This document shows, piece by piece, positions 28,512-38,144 of a stretch of DNA of 64,000 nt. This stretch comes from an uncultured Mediterraneibacter sp. (GTDB lineage Bacteria > Bacillota > Clostridia > Lachnospirales > Lachnospiraceae), in the NCBI GenBank assembly GCA_944377745.1, contig CALWFV010000004.1, positions 62,001-126,000 of the forward strand. The letters run 5' to 3'. The translations under genes were made by a program, and so were the position numbers. Positions within the stretch are counted from its first letter, which is position 1, and the number at the start of each line of letters is the position of its first letter. Below the pieces are notes generated by a model. It was not told the DNA's origin, searched no databases, and saw nothing but the letters and a program-made list of their open reading frames with translations.

Positions 28512-29210
28512 ATGAACAGAGATGATCAGGAACAGACAAAGACTCAGCAAAGAGAACGTGAGAATAATGAGATCCGTGAGATGGGAACCCTTGAGCTTCA
28601 GGGGAAGGAGGGAAAAAACAGGATACAGCTTTTGACAATCATAGGGGAGATTGAAGGGCATGAAGCGGTATCCGGAAATACAAAAGCAACGAAGTATGAG
28701 CATCTTCTGCCGAGACTGGCGGAGATCGAGGCGGACGAGGAGACAGAAGGGGTCCTTATCCTCCTGAATACGCTCGGCGGAGACGTGGAAGCCGGACTGG
28801 CGATCGCTGAGATGATCGCTTCGCTCAGCAAACCTACAGTATCCCTGGTGCTGGGAGGGAGCCATTCCATCGGAGGGCCCCTCGCTGTTTCTGCGGATTA
28901 CTCCTTTATCGTTCCCACAGGGACGATGATAGTGCACCCGGTGCGGTCCACAGGAATGTTTATCGGTGTGATCCAGAGTTACAGAAATATGGAGAAGACC
29001 CAGGACAGAATCGCAAGATTTATTTCAGAGCATTCGCGCATTTCCCAGGAGCGTCTCCTTGAACTGATGCTGGACTCCACCCAGCTTGTAAAAGATGTAG
29101 GTACCATGCTGGAAGGGGAGGAGGCAGTGAGAGAGGGGATCATCGATGAAGTGGGAGGTATCAGTCAGGCTTACGCAAAGCTTCAGGAGATGATAAGAAA
29201 AAAAGGGTGA
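28512..29210 (+). CDS. tepA: ClpP-like serine protease, TepA type
   Basis: A 232-residue ClpP-fold protein. NTLGGDVEAGLAIAEMIASL is the oligomer-core motif, GGSHSIGGPLA holds the expected nucleophilic serine and TMIVHPVRSTG the histidine. TepA-type proteins differ from true ClpP in sequence and in lacking a ClpX partner nearby; Bacillus TepA is tied to sporulation and protein export. ATG 28512 follows GGGAGGACGG; the frame is open upstream but without a ribosome binding site. It precedes ftsK/spoIIIE, the same pairing as ymfB-spoIIIE in Bacillus. Confidence 0.88.
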   Translation: MNRDDQEQTKTQQRERENNEIREMGTLELQGKEGKNRIQLLTIIGEIEGHEAVSGNTKATKYEHLLPRLAEIEADEETEGVLILLNTLGGDVEAGLAIAEMIASLSKPTVSLVLGGSHSIGGPLAVSADYSFIVPTGTMIVHPVRSTGMFIGVIQSYRNMEKTQDRIARFISEHSRISQERLLELMLDSTQLVKDVGTMLEGEEAVREGIIDEVGGISQAYAKLQEMIRKKG

Positions 29211-29238
29211 TGACACAGTTTTTAAAAAATGTTATACT
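29210..29238 (+). promoter_or_regulatory. Promoter of ftsK/spoIIIE
   Basis: ATGACA (29210-29215) and TATACT (29233-29238) with a 17-base spacer lie across the end of tepA, 37 bases before the start. Confidence 0.6.
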
Positions 29239-29274
29239 AATCTATAGTATGTTCAATTAACAAGGGGGATTTAC

Positions 29275-31845
29275 ATGGCTGCGAAATCGACAAAAGGAAA
29301 AAAAAGCACAAAAAGCACGCCGAAAAAGAAGACAACCCGAACTGCGAACTCAAAAAGCAGTGAACAGCAGAATACAGAGATACGCAGCGAGATTATTATC
29401 CTTGTGACGCTCGCTGTATGTATCCTGCTTGTCCTGAGTAATTTTGGTCTGGGAGGAACGGCTGGGGAGTCTGTTTCTTCCGTTTTCTTCGGAATGTTTG
29501 GGGTTATGGCATATCTGCTGCCTTTTGTGCTGTTTGGCCTGACTGCATTCCTGATCTCCAACAAAGGGAATGCTCACGCTTACATAAAGATCGCTGCGGG
29601 AGTTGTTTTGTTCCTGATCCTTACAGCGATTCTTGAGCTGGTCTTTAACCAGTATGAACCGGGAACAGCGATTCTTTCATATTACAGGGCGTCAAGTGAA
29701 CACAGGAATGCGGGAGGGCTTACGGGAGGATGTATCGTCACCCTTCTCTGTCCGCTTATCGGGGAGATAGGGACTTACGTGGTGCTTTTTATCTTTGCGA
29801 TCATCTGCATGATCCTGATCACGGAAAGATCACTTCTCGTGCCGCTCGGAAAGCAGAGCCGGAAGGCATACGAAGGAGTAAAGAAAAAGCATCAGGAGAC
29901 CGCGGTCATCCGGGCGCGTCAGGCGGAAGAACGCCGAAGAGAAGCGGAGGAACAGACAGATGATCCGAAAGAGCGCAGGATGGACCGGAAAGTTTCCGGC
30001 ATCTCCTTTGCGACCACACTGGAACCGGAAGAGGGTTCCGGGACGAAGGAAAAGAAACGGCGCGGAAGGAGGAAGAATCCCGATATTTACGAACTTACTC
30101 CAGAGGAACCGTCCTCTGCTGGAAACAATGAGGAACAGCCTGATCTGTTCGTTATAAACCGGGCGGAATCTACGGACACCTTCCAGACAGAGGAGATACC
30201 AGATCTTCCGGATCCAATGGGAGGGCCTGCGGAATCTTCTCCTGCAGAACCGGACATTTCAGCGGAAGAGCCGGCGAAGACAAGAAGCCGAAGATCCAGG
30301 CAGGACGCCCAGGCTGTGGCAGTGGAGACGGAACATGTCGCCGAGGCGGTGAGAGAAAATGAAGACAAGGAAACGCCCGTCTATCATACACCCCCACTCA
30401 GCCTGCTCAAGAAAGGGAAAAAGGGAGGCGGAGATTCCGATGCCCATCTGCGTGCCACAGCGAAGAAACTGGAACAGACGCTTCAGAACTTCGGCGTCGG
30501 TGTCCATGTGACCAACGCAAGCTGCGGACCTTCTGTCACACGATACGAACTTCAGCCGGAGCAGGGCGTCAAGGTGAGCCGGATCGTGGGACTGGCGGAT
30601 GATATCAAGCTGAACCTTGCCGTTGCTGACCTGAGGATCGAAGCGCCGATTCCCGGGAAGGCTGCTGTTGGTATTGAGGTGCCAAACAGCGAGAATACTG
30701 CTGTGATGCTGCGGGATCTTCTGGAATCAAAGGAATTCCGTTCCAGCGCTTCCCCGATCACATTTGCAGTGGGAAAAGACATTGCCGGGAAGGTTGTCGT
30801 AGCTGACATCGCGAAGATGCCTCATCTGCTGGTTGCAGGAGCCACCGGCTCCGGAAAGTCCGTCTGCATCAATACACTGATCATGAGCATCATCTACAAG
30901 GCGGATCCGGAGGATGTGAAACTGATCCTCGTGGATCCGAAAGTTGTGGAGCTCAGCGTTTATAATGGGATTCCGCATCTGATGATCCCTGTGGTGACGG
31001 ATCCGAAGAAGGCCGCGGGAGCCCTGAACTGGGCGGTGGCCGAGATGGAAAAGAGATATAAGTTATTCGCGGAATATAATGTAAGAGACCTGAAAGGCTT
31101 TAATGAAAAGGTGGAAAAAGGCGAGACGGCTCCTGATGTGCAGAAGAAGCTTCCGCAGATCATCATCATCATCGACGAGCTTGCGGATCTGATGATGGTG
31201 GCTCCGGGAGAGGTTGAGGGCGCGATCTGCCGTCTGGCTCAGCTGGCGAGAGCGGCGGGGCTTCACCTGATCCTCGCGACACAGAGACCGTCCGTCAACG
31301 TCATTACCGGACTGATCAAGGCGAATATGCCGTCAAGGATTGCCTTCTCTGTTTCATCCGGTGTGGACTCCAGGACGATCATCGATATGAATGGAGCAGA
31401 AAAACTGCTCGGAAAGGGAGACATGCTGTTTTATCCGTCCGGTTATCCGAAACCGGTCCGGGTACAGGGCTCATTTGTCTCCGACAAGGAAGTGCAGGCC
31501 GTTGTTGATCATCTGATCAGCAATAACGGAAATACGTCTTATAATAACGAACTCGAGGAGCATATGAATACAAATCTGCCGGGACAGCAGGAGACTGCCG
31601 GTCCGGGAGAAGGAAGGGATGCGCACGACGCGTATTTCATCGAAGCGGGGAAACTGATCATAGACAAAGACAAGGCCTCCATTGGCATGCTGCAGAGGAT
31701 GTTCAAGATCGGTTTTAACCGTGCCGCCAGGATCATGGACCAGCTCGCCGAAGCCGGCGTGGTGGGTCCGGAAGAAGGGACGAAGCCCAGGAAGATCCTG
31801 ATGTCAAAGGAGGAATTTGACCAGTACATAGAAAGCCAGACGTAA
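29275..31845 (+). CDS. ftsK: DNA translocase FtsK/SpoIIIE
   Basis: An 856-residue membrane motor that pumps double-stranded DNA at the division or sporulation septum. A lysine-rich N-terminus leads into about four membrane segments (about 35-200). A charged linker (200-370) precedes the RecA-like motor with Walker [15 protein letters not shown] (about 522) and Walker [13 protein letters not shown]. The C-terminal gamma winged helix (about 790-850) reads polar DNA sequences. The start follows AAGGGGGATTTAC. It is one of the longest genes here and follows tepA. Confidence 0.96.
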   Translation: MAAKSTKGKKSTKSTPKKKTTRTANSKSSEQQNTEIRSEIIILVTLAVCILLVLSNFGLGGTAGESVSSVFFGMFGVMAYLLPFVLFGLTAFLISNKGNAHAYIKIAAGVVLFLILTAILELVFNQYEPGTAILSYYRASSEHRNAGGLTGGCIVTLLCPLIGEIGTYVVLFIFAIICMILITERSLLVPLGKQSRKAYEGVKKKHQETAVIRARQAEERRREAEEQTDDPKERRMDRKVSGISFATTLEPEEGSGTKEKKRRGRRKNPDIYELTPEEPSSAGNNEEQPDLFVINRAESTDTFQTEEIPDLPDPMGGPAESSPAEPDISAEEPAKTRSRRSRQDAQAVAVETEHVAEAVRENEDKETPVYHTPPLSLLKKGKKGGGDSDAHLRATAKKLEQTLQNFGVGVHVTNASCGPSVTRYELQPEQGVKVSRIVGLADDIKLNLAVADLRIEAPIPGKAAVGIEVPNSENTAVMLRDLLESKEFRSSASPITFAVGKDIAGKVVVADIAKMPHLLVAGATGSGKSVCINTLIMSIIYKADPEDVKLILVDPKVVELSVYNGIPHLMIPVVTDPKKAAGALNWAVAEMEKRYKLFAEYNVRDLKGFNEKVEKGETAPDVQKKLPQIIIIIDELADLMMVAPGEVEGAICRLAQLARAAGLHLILATQRPSVNVITGLIKANMPSRIAFSVSSGVDSRTIIDMNGAEKLLGKGDMLFYPSGYPKPVRVQGSFVSDKEVQAVVDHLISNNGNTSYNNELEEHMNTNLPGQQETAGPGEGRDAHDAYFIEAGKLIIDKDKASIGMLQRMFKIGFNRAARIMDQLAEAGVVGPEEGTKPRKILMSKEEFDQYIESQT

Positions 31846-31901
31846 CAGTTTGGCAGAGTGAACAAAAAAACAGTCAGACAAAGAGAGCAGGAGGAGAAAA
31901 G

Positions 31902-33572
31902 ATGAAGACAGATATCCAGATCGCGCAGGAAGCGGAAATGATGCATATCAGAGACGTGGCGGGGACAATCGGGATCACCGAAGATGAACTGGAGTTTTAC
32001 GGAAAATACAAGGCAAAGCTTTCCGATGAACTTTGGGACCGCATCAAAGACAATGCGGACGGAAAGCTGGTCCTTGTGACTGCGATCAACCCGACTCCCG
32101 CAGGGGAAGGAAAGACAACTACTACAGTAGGACTTGGAGAAGCGATGGCAAAACTTGGAAAGAAGGCACTCATTGCTCTCAGAGAGCCGTCCCTTGGACC
32201 GTGCTTCGGCATCAAGGGAGGCGCTGCCGGGGGCGGTTATGCCCAGGTTGTTCCCATGGAAGATCTGAACCTCCATTTTACCGGTGATTTTCATGCGATT
32301 ACTTCCGCGAATAATCTGCTGGCAGCCATGCTCGACAATCATATCCAGCAGGGGAATGCGCTTCGGATTGACCCGCGGCAGGTGGTGTGGAAACGATGCC
32401 TTGATATGAACGACAGAGTTCTCAGGAATATTGTGGTGGGACTTGGAAACAAGATGGACGGAATGGTAAGGGAAGATCATTTTGTCATCACCGTGGCATC
32501 TGAGATCATGGCGATCCTCTGTCTCGCAAATGACCTTGCCGACCTGAAGCGGAGACTCGGAAAGATCATCGTGGCGTACAATTTTGACGGAGATCCTGTG
32601 ACTGCGGATGACCTGAAAGCCACAGGGGCCATGGCCGCGCTCCTCAAAGACGCCATCAAGCCGAATATTATCCAGACGCTGGAACATACGCCGGCGCTGG
32701 TGCATGGGGGACCTTTCGCGAACATCGCCCATGGATGCAACAGCGTACGGGCAACGAGGATGGCTCTCAAGCTCAGTGATATCACGATCACAGAGGCAGG
32801 ATTCGGCGCGGACCTCGGCGCGGAAAAATTCTTTGATATCAAGTGCCGGATGGCGGGACTCAAGCCCGATGCAGTCGTTCTTGTTGCAACAGTGCGCGCT
32901 TTGAAGTATAATGGTGGAGTTGCGAAGAGCGATCTTGCGGAGGAGAACCTGGAAGCTCTCGCAAAAGGGATCGTTAACCTTGAAAAGCACATTGAGAATA
33001 TACAGAAATATGGAGTGCCTGTGATCGTGACACTGAATTCCTTTGTCACGGACACAGAAGCGGAGAACGAGTACATCCGAAAGTTCTGCGAGGAGAGAGG
33101 ATGTGAATTTGCCCTGTCTGAGGTCTGGGAGAAAGGCGGAGAGGGAGGCATCGCTCTTGCGGAAAAAGTGTTGGAGACGCTGGAGACAAAACAAAGCGGC
33201 TTCCACACGCTGTATGAAGAGGGCCTGTCCCTGAAAGAGAAGATCGAGACTATTGCGGGAGAGATCTATGGCGCCCGCGGAGTTGTATATGAACCGGCGG
33301 CAGAGCGGCAGATCGCGAAGATCGAATCCATGGGCTTTGGATCCTTCCCGATCTGTATGGCGAAGAATCAGTACTCTCTGTCAGATGACGCAAAGAAACT
33401 GGGCCGGCCGGAGAATTTTGCCATCCATATCCGCGAGGTCTATGTCAGCGCAGGAGCCGGATTTGTGGTCGCCCTGACAGGCGCGATCATGACTATGCCC
33501 GGTCTTCCGAAAGTTCCAGCTGCAAACGGGATCGATGTGACGGACGACGGAAAGATCACAGGACTGTTTTAA
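31902..33572 (+). CDS. fhs: Formate-tetrahydrofolate ligase
   Basis: A 556-residue ATP-dependent enzyme that attaches formate to tetrahydrofolate, the entry of formate into one-carbon metabolism and the methyl branch of the Wood-Ljungdahl pathway. The nucleotide motif [14 protein letters not shown] and [19 protein letters not shown] are diagnostic. The start follows GCAGGAGGAGAAAAG. It lies 11 bases upstream of folD, so the two make formyl- and methylene-tetrahydrofolate in one operon. No other acetogenesis genes occur in the window. Confidence 0.97.
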   Translation: MKTDIQIAQEAEMMHIRDVAGTIGITEDELEFYGKYKAKLSDELWDRIKDNADGKLVLVTAINPTPAGEGKTTTTVGLGEAMAKLGKKALIALREPSLGPCFGIKGGAAGGGYAQVVPMEDLNLHFTGDFHAITSANNLLAAMLDNHIQQGNALRIDPRQVVWKRCLDMNDRVLRNIVVGLGNKMDGMVREDHFVITVASEIMAILCLANDLADLKRRLGKIIVAYNFDGDPVTADDLKATGAMAALLKDAIKPNIIQTLEHTPALVHGGPFANIAHGCNSVRATRMALKLSDITITEAGFGADLGAEKFFDIKCRMAGLKPDAVVLVATVRALKYNGGVAKSDLAEENLEALAKGIVNLEKHIENIQKYGVPVIVTLNSFVTDTEAENEYIRKFCEERGCEFALSEVWEKGGEGGIALAEKVLETLETKQSGFHTLYEEGLSLKEKIETIAGEIYGARGVVYEPAAERQIAKIESMGFGSFPICMAKNQYSLSDDAKKLGRPENFAIHIREVYVSAGAGFVVALTGAIMTMPGLPKVPAANGIDVTDDGKITGLF

Positions 33573-33583
33573 AGGAGAGATAA

Positions 33584-34423
33584 ATGGCGCAGTTAATTGA
33601 CGGAAAACGGATCTCCCAGGAGATCAAAGATGAATTGAAGATTGAAGTACAGAAGATGGAAGAGCAGGGGATCAGTGTCTGCCTGGCAGTCGTCCAGGTG
33701 GGGAATGATCCGGCTTCTACAGTGTATGTCAGGAACAAGAAAAAGGCATGCGCATATGTGGGCATCGAATCCCGGGCATATGAGCTTCCGGAGGAGACCA
33801 CCGAGGAGGAGCTTGTAAGGCTGGTGGAGGAACTGAATCAGGACGCTTCCGTGAACGGGATCCTTGTGCAGCTGCCTCTCCCGTCCCATATTGATGAGGA
33901 CAGGATCATCCGGACAATCTCACCGGATAAAGATGTGGACGGATTCCATCCGGTCAGTGTAGGAAGGCTCTGGATCGGAGAGAAAGGCTTTGTATCCTGC
34001 ACTCCGGCAGGGATCATACAGCTTCTGAAGCGTTCCGGGATCGGGATCGAGGGAAAGAACTGTGTGATCGCAGGAAGGAGTAATATTGTCGGGAAACCGA
34101 TGGCGGCACTTCTTCTCCGTGAAAACGGGACAGTCACGGTGACTCATTCCAGGACGAAGAATCTCTCGGAGATCACATCAAAGGCAGATATTCTGATCGC
34201 TGCGATCGGGAAAGCGCGCTTTATCACCGCGGAGTATGTGAAAGACGGAGCAGTGGTGATCGATGTGGGGATGAACCGGGATGAAGAAGGGCATCTTTGC
34301 GGAGATGTGGATTTTGAGGATGTGGAGCCGAAAGTCTCTGCCATCACACCGGTTCCCGGAGGTGTTGGACCGATGACGATCGCCATGCTGATGAACAACT
34401 GTGTTGAGACGGTACGCTGTTAG
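33584..34423 (+). CDS. folD: Methylenetetrahydrofolate dehydrogenase/cyclohydrolase
   Basis: A 279-residue bifunctional enzyme interconverting 10-formyl-, methenyl- and methylene-tetrahydrofolate. The catalytic lysine lies in TVYVRNKKKAC, followed by GILVQLPLPSH, DKDVDGFHP and the nucleotide loop GRSNIVGKPMA; the C-terminal TPVPGGVGPMTIAML is typical. The start follows AAAGGAGAGATAA. It is coupled to fhs upstream and followed 12 bases later by a membrane protein gene. Confidence 0.97.
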   Translation: MAQLIDGKRISQEIKDELKIEVQKMEEQGISVCLAVVQVGNDPASTVYVRNKKKACAYVGIESRAYELPEETTEEELVRLVEELNQDASVNGILVQLPLPSHIDEDRIIRTISPDKDVDGFHPVSVGRLWIGEKGFVSCTPAGIIQLLKRSGIGIEGKNCVIAGRSNIVGKPMAALLLRENGTVTVTHSRTKNLSEITSKADILIAAIGKARFITAEYVKDGAVVIDVGMNRDEEGHLCGDVDFEDVEPKVSAITPVPGGVGPMTIAMLMNNCVETVRC

Positions 34424-34435
34424 GAGGAAGCGTTT

Positions 34436-35800
34436 ATGAGATGTACACATTGCGGAGCAAATATCCCGGAAGATCAGATGATTTGTCCCGAATGCGGTGC
34501 GGAAGTCCAGATTGTTCCGGATTATAATCCTCTGGAAGACGTCCTCGCGCGTGAAGTAAGAGGATCAGTCGAGGGGGCAACCAGACAGATCCAGACCGGA
34601 GATATCAGAAGAGCACGCAGAGGGGTCGTTCCCGGAAATGAAAACTCAACCAGAGTACTCAGCCAGGGGGAGATGGACCGGATCCGCGAGGAGCGGAGAG
34701 CCCGGATGCGGCGTGCAGGGGGGCCGGACCGGCAGAGTGGAGCAGGACGGAATACTGGCAGCGTAAAACGCGGCAATACAGGGAACACAGGCACTGTAAG
34801 GCGTGAGACTGGAAGGATACAGCCGGAGCAGGATGAAAGAGAACGCAGGAGACAGCAGCAGATCAGACGCAGGGAGGCGGCAAAGCGTAAGAGAAGAAAC
34901 CTTCTTCTTATTCTATTTTTCCTGCTGGTGCTGATCGGTGCAGGTGTTTTTGTAATATATCATAACTCCTATACCGGAGTGGTAAACAGAGGATACAATA
35001 CGCTTCAGTCGGGGGATTATACGGAGGCAGAGAACTTGTTTAACCGGGCGGTCACAAAAGACAGATCCCGCAGTGAGGCATATGCCGGTCTTGCACAGGT
35101 ATATATTGATCAGGACGATCTGGATGGCGCAGAGTCTGTATTCCTTACAGCACTGGAAACACAGCCCTCCAATGCAGAGCTGTATCAGGCAGCGATCGCT
35201 TTTTATATGGATACAGAGCAGCAAGATAAGATATCCGCGCTGCTGCAGGATTGTGAAGATCAATCTGTTCTGAACGCAGTGTCTGAATATGTCTCAGACG
35301 CGCCTGAATTCAGTCTTGAGGGAGGAACTTACAGTGAAGTTCAGGAAGTTTCCCTTTCTTCCGAAACAGGGGGAAAGATCTATTACACGACAGACGGTAC
35401 GGATCCGACAGAATCAAGCACGGAGTACACAGAACCTGTTCTGCTCCAGAATGAGGGAGAGACTGAGATTCGTGCTGTCGCAGTGAACGCGAACGGGATA
35501 CCAAGTGTTGTGGCATCTGCGAAATACACGATTGAGTTTCCGATCGTGGATGCTCCGGCAGTCACGCCGGCAACAGGGCAGTATACCGAGCCGACTCAGA
35601 TCACGATCACGGTTCCGGAAGGATATACCGCCTATTATACGATGGATGGCTCAACACCGACCAGCGATTCTACGGAATATACCGGTCCCATCGATATGCC
35701 TCAGGACACACAGACTATCTTCAGTGCAATCCTGGTGAACAATAATAATGGCAAGGCAACGGATGTTACCACAAGAAATTATATCACCCGTTCGGAATAA
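34436..35800 (+). CDS. Zinc-ribbon, TPR and chitobiase-like repeat membrane protein
   Basis: A 454-residue protein of unknown function with a clear modular build. A zinc ribbon occupies residues 3-20 (Cys3, Cys6, Cys17, Cys20). A basic, arginine-rich low-complexity stretch (about 60-150) leads to one membrane helix (about 155-176). TPR-like helices (185-260) follow, then two chitobiase/beta-hexosaminidase C-terminal-like repeats (270-355 and 370-450), each with a YYTTDGTDPT or YYTMDGSTPT core. The ribbon is predicted inside and the repeats outside. The start follows TTAGGAGGAAGCGTTT. It may be cotranscribed with folD, but no functional link is evident. Confidence 0.8.
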   Translation: MRCTHCGANIPEDQMICPECGAEVQIVPDYNPLEDVLAREVRGSVEGATRQIQTGDIRRARRGVVPGNENSTRVLSQGEMDRIREERRARMRRAGGPDRQSGAGRNTGSVKRGNTGNTGTVRRETGRIQPEQDERERRRQQQIRRREAAKRKRRNLLLILFFLLVLIGAGVFVIYHNSYTGVVNRGYNTLQSGDYTEAENLFNRAVTKDRSRSEAYAGLAQVYIDQDDLDGAESVFLTALETQPSNAELYQAAIAFYMDTEQQDKISALLQDCEDQSVLNAVSEYVSDAPEFSLEGGTYSEVQEVSLSSETGGKIYYTTDGTDPTESSTEYTEPVLLQNEGETEIRAVAVNANGIPSVVASAKYTIEFPIVDAPAVTPATGQYTEPTQITITVPEGYTAYYTMDGSTPTSDSTEYTGPIDMPQDTQTIFSAILVNNNNGKATDVTTRNYITRSE

Positions 35801-35825
35801 AACGTTATTATAGCGAAATGTTTGA

Positions 35826-35883
35826 AATGCAATCGGATTTTGTGAGAAATTTTATTGATATTTTACAAAATTCCGGTTGCATT
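35826..35883. terminator. Hairpin ahead of the alcohol dehydrogenase
   Basis: About 18 bases on each side (35826-35843 with 35865-35883) pair with one bulge and one wobble around a 21-base AT-rich loop, followed by CTTTTA. The right arm overlaps the -35 box of the next promoter. Confidence 0.6.
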
Positions 35884-35905
35884 CTTTTATATACAGAGTT
35901 ATAAT
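35877..35905 (+). promoter_or_regulatory. Promoter of the iron alcohol dehydrogenase
   Basis: TTGCAT (35877-35882) and TATAAT (35900-35905) with a 17-base spacer precede the gene by 46 bases. Confidence 0.75.
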
Positions 35906-35909
35906 AGCT

Positions 35910-35927
35910 GTGTTAAAAAAATAACAA
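35910..35927 (+). promoter_or_regulatory. Candidate Rex operator
   Basis: The 18-mer GTGTTAAAAAAATAACAA matches the clostridial Rex consensus TTGTTAANNNNTTAACAA at every specified position except the first and the twelfth. It lies just after the -10 box, where bound Rex would block transcription, and rex itself is encoded at 22340. Confidence 0.6.
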
Positions 35928-35951
35928 ATATACATAAAGGAGATGCTGGAA

Positions 35952-37133
35952 ATGAGCAGATTTTGTTTACCAAGAGACATTTATCACGGGAAAGGATGTC
36001 TGGAAGAGCTGAAAAACTTAAAAGGGAAAAAAGCAATGCTCGTAGTGGGCGGCGGTTCCATGAAGCGTCAGGGCTTCCTTGACAAGGCTGTAAACTATCT
36101 GAAAGAAGCAGGCATGGAAGTTCAGGTATTCGAAGGCGTAGAGCCGGATCCGTCCGTTGAGACAGTTATGAAAGGCGCAGAGGCGATGCGCGCGTTCGAA
36201 CCGGACTGGATCGTTTCGATGGGCGGAGGTTCGCCGATCGACGCGGCAAAAGCAATGTGGGCTTTCTATGAGTATCCGGAAACTTCTTTTGAGGATCTCT
36301 GTACACCGTTCAATTTCCCGGAACTGAGACAGAAAGCAAAATTCGCAGCAATTCCTTCCACATCCGGAACTGCAACCGAGGTTACCGCATTCTCAGTCAT
36401 CACAAACTATCAGACAGGCGTGAAATATCCACTGGCTGACTTTAACATCACTCCTGATGTGGCTATCGTTGATCCGGACCTTGTATCAGGGCTTCCGGTA
36501 AAACAGGTTGCATACACAGGTATGGATGCGCTGACACATGCGATCGAGGCATATGTATCCACACTCCACGGACCGTTCACAGATCCGCTTGCACTTCAGG
36601 CGATCGAGATGGTACTGGATTACCTTCCTGCATCCTACAACTGCAATATGGAGGCAAGAGAGCAGATGCACTACGCACAGTGCCTTGCAGGTATGGCGTT
36701 CTCAAACGCTCTGCTCGGTATCGTACACTCCATGGCGCACAAGACAGGAGCTGCATTCTCCACAGGACACATTCCGCACGGCTGCGCGAATGCGATCTAT
36801 CTTCCTTATGTAATCGCATACAATGCAAAAGATCCGTCAGCTGCAAGCCGCTACGCTGAGATCGCACGCAGGATGGGACTTCCGGGAACATCTGAGAAAG
36901 CCCTGATCAACAGCCTGAGAGAGAAGATCAATGAGTTCAACGTGAAACTGAACATTCCGAAGACACTGAAAGATTTCGGCATCAATGAGGATGAGTTCAA
37001 AGAGAAAGTTGCTCATATCGCAGAACTGGCAGTGGGAGACGCCTGCACAGGTTCCAACCCGCGTCCGATCGATCCTGCAACAATGGAGAAACTTCTCACA
37101 TGCACATACTACGGAACAGAGGTTGACTTCTAA
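35952..37133 (+). CDS. Iron-containing alcohol dehydrogenase
   Basis: A 393-residue group III (Fe-dependent) alcohol dehydrogenase that reduces aldehydes with NAD(P)H, likely a fermentative ethanol or butanol enzyme. The nucleotide motif GGGSPIDAAKAMW and the metal histidines in HSMAHKTGAAF and GHIPHGCANA are present. ATG 35952 is nine bases after AAGGAG; an ATG at 35943 would leave no spacing. Codon use looks like that of a highly expressed gene. It stands alone between a promoter with a candidate Rex operator and a strong terminator, consistent with redox-controlled fermentation. Confidence 0.93.
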   Translation: MSRFCLPRDIYHGKGCLEELKNLKGKKAMLVVGGGSMKRQGFLDKAVNYLKEAGMEVQVFEGVEPDPSVETVMKGAEAMRAFEPDWIVSMGGGSPIDAAKAMWAFYEYPETSFEDLCTPFNFPELRQKAKFAAIPSTSGTATEVTAFSVITNYQTGVKYPLADFNITPDVAIVDPDLVSGLPVKQVAYTGMDALTHAIEAYVSTLHGPFTDPLALQAIEMVLDYLPASYNCNMEAREQMHYAQCLAGMAFSNALLGIVHSMAHKTGAAFSTGHIPHGCANAIYLPYVIAYNAKDPSAASRYAEIARRMGLPGTSEKALINSLREKINEFNVKLNIPKTLKDFGINEDEFKEKVAHIAELAVGDACTGSNPRPIDPATMEKLLTCTYYGTEVDF

Positions 37134-37161
37134 AACAGTTCAATATTAAATTTATGATAAG

Positions 37162-37193
37162 CGGACTGTCCGGGAACGGGCAGCCCGTTTTTT
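37162..37193 (+). terminator. Terminator after the alcohol dehydrogenase
   Basis: CTGTCCG (37166-37172) pairs with CGGGCAG (37177-37183) around a GGAA loop, with three more pairs outside an A-C mismatch, followed by six T. Confidence 0.85.
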
Positions 37194-37195
37194 AC

Positions 37196-37224
37196 TTGCT
37201 ATTAGGCGATTTATGGCGTATTAT
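37196..37224 (+). promoter_or_regulatory. Promoter of nfnA-nfnB
   Basis: TTGCTA (37196-37201) and TATTAT (37219-37224) with a 17-base spacer lie directly after the preceding terminator. Confidence 0.65.
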
Positions 37225-37256
37225 ATTGAAAGAGTGATTTTTTAAGGAGGATGACC

Positions 37257-38144
37257 ATGTATCAGATAATGAAAGCAGAAAAACTGGCCGATAAGATATT
37301 TCTGATGGATGTGCATGCACCGCGTGTTGCGCAGCACTGTGAACCGGGCCAGTTTGTGATCGTTAAAATCGATGAGAAAGGGGAAAGGATCCCGCTGACG
37401 ATCTGTGATTATGACAGAGAGGCCGGAACGATTACGATCGTGGTGCAGGAAGTGGGAGCTTCCACCACAAAGATGGGCAGCCTGAAAGCCGGGGATTATT
37501 TCCGGGATTTTACAGGCCCTCTCGGGTGCCCGTCTGAGTTTGTGCATGAAGACATTGAGACATTAAAGAATAAGAAAATGCTGTTTGTTGCCGGAGGAGT
37601 CGGAGCGGCTCCCGTTTATCCTCAGGTGAAATGGCTGAAGGAGCGCGGGATCGATGCGGACGTTATCGTGGGAGCAAAGACGAAGGACATGCTGATCCTT
37701 GAAGACGAGATGAAGGCAGTTGCGGGAAATTACTATCCGTGTACAGACGACGGTACATACGGTCATTCCGGGATGGTAACGACCATGGTGGAAGAGCTGG
37801 TAAACGAAGGAAAGAAATACGACGTCTGCGTTGCCATCGGGCCCATGATCATGATGAAATTTGTCTGTCTGCTCACCAAGAAGCTGGAGATCCCTACGAT
37901 CGTCAGCATGAATCCGATCATGGTCGACGGAACAGGAATGTGCGGCGCCTGCCGTCTCCAGGTTGGCGACGAGATCAAATTCGCCTGTGTGGACGGACCG
38001 GAATTCGACGGACATCTTGTAGACTTTGATCAGGCCATGAAGAGAAGCCAGATGTATAAGACCCAGGAGGGAAGAGCGCTCCTGAAACTTCAGGAAGGCG
38101 ATACTCATCACGGCGGATGCGGACATTGTGGAGGTGACGAATAA
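37257..38144 (+). CDS. nfnA: NfnA-type FAD/NAD-binding reductase subunit
   Basis: A 295-residue ferredoxin-NADP reductase-like protein, often labelled sulfide/dihydroorotate dehydrogenase-like. The FAD domain (to about 100) is followed by the NAD domain with VAGGVGAAPVYPQV. The C-terminal cysteines in GTGMCGACRLQVGDEIKFAC fit a [2Fe-2S] cluster. Together with the next gene it forms the pair known as NfnAB, a flavin-bifurcating transhydrogenase that links NADH, NADPH and ferredoxin. ATG 37257 is six bases after AAGGAGG. Function is inferred from the pairing. Confidence 0.88.
   Translation: MYQIMKAEKLADKIFLMDVHAPRVAQHCEPGQFVIVKIDEKGERIPLTICDYDREAGTITIVVQEVGASTTKMGSLKAGDYFRDFTGPLGCPSEFVHEDIETLKNKKMLFVAGGVGAAPVYPQVKWLKERGIDADVIVGAKTKDMLILEDEMKAVAGNYYPCTDDGTYGHSGMVTTMVEELVNEGKKYDVCVAIGPMIMMKFVCLLTKKLEIPTIVSMNPIMVDGTGMCGACRLQVGDEIKFACVDGPEFDGHLVDFDQAMKRSQMYKTQEGRALLKLQEGDTHHGGCGHCGGDE

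Noticed and set aside
31539..33206. A 555-codon minus-strand frame opposite ftsK and fhs
   Set aside because: Same reasoning: the plus-strand genes are unambiguous and explain the long open frame.
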